Below, piece after piece: positions 59,800 through 64,000 of a stretch of 64,000 bases of DNA (positions within the stretch are counted from its first letter, which is position 1; every line of letters starts with the position of its first letter). Location of the stretch: contig OW121846.1 in assembly GCA_933228895.1 (NCBI GenBank), positions 22,449,088 through 22,513,087 of the forward strand, written 5' to 3'. The notes under the pieces are model-generated. The model saw only the letters and a list, made by a program, of their open reading frames with translations. It was not told the origin of the DNA and searched no databases. Origin of the DNA: Platycnemis pennipes (taxonomy: Eukaryota > Arthropoda > Insecta > Odonata > Platycnemididae). Position numbers and translations under genes: made by a program.

Positions 59800-62700
59800 C
59801 TCTCCTTAAGTAAAAACTCAAATCATGCATTCTAATAAAAATGCTCGTATTTGCATGGTAGCGCTTAGAGTATGAAAGTCATGTGCTCGCAATAAATGGA
59901 ATTTTTTTAAATGTGTCACTTAACATGCTCACATGATTTAGTACTCCCTTCTTGGACATTTACAAAATCTCCGGTGTATTGAGAATTTTTGAGCCTTACT
60001 TCACGAAATTAAGTTGGTTAGAAACTTGGTTTTATAAAAACACTCATACTTACGTAATACATGTAACACGATTCAATACTTGCTGTGGATTTTCATGAAA
60101 CTCACACAAAAGGAGTGTGCATGGGTTTGTTCAACGACAACACTGCTTGTCACGCCTTTTTTGAGTAATTGGCTGCTCTCGGATCATTGCAGTCATTACA
60201 TCCAATTTTGCTGATATTTGCTCGGGTTCCTGACTAAATGATGGTCATCAAATGTAATGAGTAAACATCTATCTGCCTGAGTGAGTTTATCCAAGGATAC
60301 GAGCCTGCTTTCCCCTCGATATTTTTCTTCCAGAAAATCGCATCTAGATGTCTTCGATTGCGCTCGCCTCGGATAATCGTTTATTGCTCCACTCTTGATT
60401 AGGTTAAGACTTTGGGTCTATTATCGTGTTATAGAAGCCAGAGCCACCACGTCATTGATATATGCCAATACGAATGAAGGAAGGTAGTTGTGAGTGACGA
60501 ATATTATTATACTTCTTTTCATTGCAAAGGAAATGTTACTTCATTCATTTTTATATATTTTAAGGGAAGGCAATTGTCTTAAATGTTTTAATGATTTCAT
60601 TAATTCTTTTCTAAGATTTATGGGCTATTGCTGCTTGTAGCCTGAGTATGTGCGATCCTGCCTTTTCCTCATATCACCTAACGCTTCTATCAATCAGAAC
60701 AGTCATTCGTCGATTTTCAAGAAAATTTTGTATTTTCAGTTCGCCGTTTAATCGCCTATATTGGCTCTTTTTAACTTAAGCCAATCCTTTTTCAGGACTT
60801 TCATATCTCACACTTTAAATAAATTATCCGTATTATACCTATTACGTGGAGTTATTATTTGCTGAGACCCTGCTTTGCTGCTCTTTCTCCTACCTCTCGT
60901 GAAGCGCTTGGTTTCAGTATTTAGAGGCTTGCATAGATGAGTTAATCAGCATTTTGAGACATGACTGAAAATATAGCCGTCGTAGGTATGATTCCTTTCA
61001 TGCAAATTTTGGAAAGCCGCGTCTTTAGATATTTATCTTAAATACATGAACCTTAAGATCGTATGTAACAAATATAATTGCAGACGCGAATGTGATTGAA
61101 ACCGTCGACTTGAAAGAAAAAACTGAAGTTATCCGTTTCGACTGAGCTGCTGACTATTTTTTTTTCAGGGCACAAGTACCTTCATGAAACTTTCATTAAC
61201 GTTTAAATAATCCTCGCTTGATGATGAGTAAGTAAAGTTGTATGATCGGAACACTTTCTCGCTTAAGAAAACTTTGAACATTGAAATCTTGACGGTATAT
61301 GTATTGGATAGTCGAAAGTGAATCGACGACGTGTGTCTTGGATTGTCATATTCCATTCCATTTTCCTTCTACTACTACGGTTTAAAGTTGCAAAATCTAT
61401 TGCGAGAGCACCAAGTGTTTAAAATCGTTCACATTTAGCTGCTGATTCCTAATCCCAAGGACAAATTTGTGTGGCCGTCTGAGGTTATCAACTGAAGCGC
61501 CCGTATGTCACTCGCAAGTGGCATAAGTGTCACATCGTGAAGTGGTTACCATAATATTAATTTGCCCTCGATCTCAATACTCCACATTTGCCGTTTTTTA
61601 TTGCCACGATTGCATAAAAGTGAGTATCAGAAACAAATACACGCGAAGCACAAGTGCACTCTTCGTGTCTGTCATCCCATTCTTGTCTGTGATTCAGAAT
61701 TTTAATCGCCGCTGAGGCTCCTCATTCGAGCTGTAATTTTAGTGTCAAGTGGATTTCTCTTGCCAATCTAAGACCATCGTCAGCCATGATACCCATGCAA
61801 TTTTCAGTCTTTCAAAGTCGCATGTCTTCGGTACGCCGTCATAGAAGGATCATGAAGTGTGTGAATGGTGTAGTGTAACATCGACAATCGGAATACATAA
61901 AAACTACTTCTACTACTGATATTATGAAGGCTAAGTCACGATCAAACTGCTTGTGGTTTCCCATGTACTCAAAATATTGTGCTTTTGGCTGAATGATTAT
62001 CATTTGCATCTTTGGTGAGCGTCCATTGATTTCTGGCAGATTATTTTGGACTGAATCACTTACAGCTGGTAAAAATTGTTTTTGCTGCAATGCTGCTGAG
62101 ATCAAGATAGCTTCTTGTGATTTATTGGAACATCTCCGTGGCGATCGTCTCCAGCAAAGAGAAGTCTTCTGTGACTCGGTGACTATTTCTTTAGATGTCA
62201 CTAGCTGCACTCGTATTTGCGTGGCTATACCTATCGGATTCTATATTAATCACACCATGATTAATCAGCAAAAGTATTATGAGGTTCCGCTTTTGGGTAA
62301 GAAATTCTTGATTCGTGATCTGTTTGTCCCAATTGCTGAACGTTTTAATGCATGAAATCTCTTTAGCTCGTGTGAGAGAAATTGGGTGGCATTCGCTTAT
62401 TTCCCGCACGATGCAACATGGTAATTTATGACCCCGTAGTTCCACGATTCTATAATATATATTTTGGCGTCTCTAGATGAAAGAATCTTCATGTTTTTAC
62501 CCAGTGGCCAGTTTTGAAAGAGGAAGTTATTCACTTAAGAAGTTAGTTGTAGTTATTCCGAGGAAGCGACCGGCGTCTGAGGTCAATAGCGACTTTTTAT
62601 GGTGCATAACAGGGATAAGATTTTGTAACGGTATGGGAGAAGGGTGCTACCAATCGGCATTAGCCGACTGTTAACAAGAGTCACCAAAGGGAATAGGTCC

Positions 62701-63660
62701 CATCCAACAGAGGATGGCACTCGAAGTGCTCTCTACACAAAACTCAGTGGCGACCGGTACTCCAATGAAAAATCTCTTCCGTTGTCTGAATGTCTGAAGG
62801 ATCTAAGTGTCCGAATAATACGTTATCAATGGAGGCTGAAGCTTACATAATCTTCCACGATTTTTGTTAACACTGCCAGTCCTTAAACTGAGCATGAAAA
62901 TATTGCCTTTACCGTATTTCCTCCACTTCCGCAAAGGTACGAAAAACAATATTTACCTCTATCGATTCATGCCGATACAGGTAAAAATTAAAAATTGTTT
63001 GAAGACCAATAACGAAGAGCATAAAATTTATTAGTGTTCCTATCCTTCATTAATATTCCATAGTGATCTCGCTGTTTTCTGCTGTTATAAACCTCTTCTG
63101 TCCCCTTCGTCACACTCTGTTTAAGGGCGGCCCGATTATATGGACTGATGTAGTGACCCGCCTCATTAGGAACGCGCAGAAATTTGTTATCAGTGCCCAT
63201 TGCTCATGCAGGGAAAAATCTCATGATTTATCAGAATGAGATTATGAAAAAATAATACGATGGAAGAGCCGTTAACATTACGAACTGGAAATTATAAACA
63301 ACATCTGTTATCATTGGACCTAAGATATTTCCATCAGGTGTCTACGTGAGTCTGAATTATTCTCCAGCCATAAATCTTGAAATTAGGCTAATATAAGTGA
63401 TCTTTTTCATCTGCAATAGTGATCAATAGTGATTTTGATAGAGATGAATAATTAAGTATGGTGGATTTGAGGTTATTAATGCAGAAAATGATGAAAAACG
63501 ATATGTTGAAGGTGTCTCTCTCTTGTGTAAATTTATCATTGATTTCATTCGGCCCAAGTATTATCTTCACTAGTTTTGATATTTATATATGTAAGGATCC
63601 TTACCATGGAGATGAATGAAGGATCCATAGGAGGATATTGGGTGATAAATTTGACTTTTA
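59800..63660. other. AT-rich stretch, nothing recognised
   Basis: Two overlapping opposed open frames at 61839-62355 (123 codons minus, 120 codons plus) are longer than their surroundings, but neither shows a motif I recognise. Confidence 0.4.
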
Positions 63661-63664
63661 TTTC

Positions 63665-63720
63665 GGCATCTACGCAATCAACTGAAGACCACCGCAAGGG
63701 TGTATGGTGATGGACTCACG
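63665..63720 (-). mobile_element. Possible fragment of the short dispersed element, copy E
   Basis: CATCTACGCAATCAACTGAA, then GACCACCGCAAGGGTGTATG, then GTGATGGA resembles the ATCTACATC...GCCACCGCGAGGGTGTGTGGCAGGGG core (shown discontinuously). Short and diverged. Confidence 0.4.
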
Positions 63721-64000
63721 GTAAGGATGTTGCCTGTTGAGGATTCGGTCAATGAAAGGTGGGAGTGAATTCGGAATAATAAGAGTCATTGCAATTTAGA
63801 AAAGGAGCTACCAGTTGTCGAGGGAGCAGATCACCCAACTTGGCTGCAGCACCAGATAAAGGGCTCGACAGTGGGTCAAGGTCACAAAGGCCAGAAACCT
63901 CTGCTTTCTATCTGTTGCTTGTGTTGTCTCGGAAACTGTGTGTCTCCAAGAAAAGTGAGTGGATTTAGTAACATCCTTAGCGATATCATCGAAGAATATA

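Noticed and set aside
1..64000. Bacterial features such as operons, ribosome binding sites, CRISPR arrays or an origin
   Set aside because: No long tightly packed open frames, no regular spaced repeats, and the repeats are of eukaryotic SINE/LINE type.

Overview
This window looks like a eukaryotic, most probably arthropod (insect) nuclear genome segment. The bulk is AT-rich sequence without long open frames, broken by short GC- and CpG-rich islands. It carries degenerate non-LTR retrotransposons, several tRNA-derived SINE families and foldback (inverted-repeat) elements. There is no operon structure, no rRNA gene, no convincing functional tRNA gene and no CRISPR array. The repeat vocabulary (SINEs with a GGATGGGACGTTAA core, and elements ending in an ATGTAGATG-type tail) is the kind I associate with insects, perhaps hemimetabolous ones. 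The order and species cannot be fixed from the sequence.

Layout. 1-2.0 kb: AT-rich sequence containing a 1,006-bp element bounded by perfect 17-bp inverted repeats that begin and end in TTAA. 2.05-2.96 kb: a strong CpG island. 3.4-8.8 kb: two minus-strand tRNA-SINE remnants and a pyrimidine-rich island. 8.8-20.0 kb: about 11 kb with no recognisable feature. 20.0-21.05 kb: 3' end of a dead non-LTR retrotransposon (minus strand) and a SINE fragment. 23.4-35.4 kb: a dispersed short element, three hairpins, another CpG island, a tandem duplication and SINE pieces. 36.4-37.4 kb: the best gene-start candidate, with a TATA box, a GC-rich leader and a first coding exon ending at a GTAAGT donor. 39.85-41.85 kb: a second, longer non-LTR retrotransposon corpse with endonuclease and reverse-transcriptase remnants. 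48.97-49.31 kb: a complete SINE with an 11-bp target-site duplication. 50.7-54.8 kb: more SINEs and a 174-bp near-perfect foldback. 56.7-57.5 kb: another CpG island, possibly holding a tiny first coding exon. 57.5-64 kb: mostly featureless, with opposed SINE heads near 59.7 kb.

Functional reading. No complete protein-coding gene is visible. If real, the two candidate first exons (37.08 kb and 57.46 kb, both plus strand) would be the 5' ends of genes with long introns and most of their exons outside or unseen here. The only firm protein homology is to retrotransposon proteins, all interrupted by frameshifts and stops. The most useful repeat observation is that a short dispersed element (five copies) and a tRNA-derived SINE appear to share one 3' module and tail, consistent with mobilisation by the same LINE machinery. 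I found no sign of a new multi-gene system.
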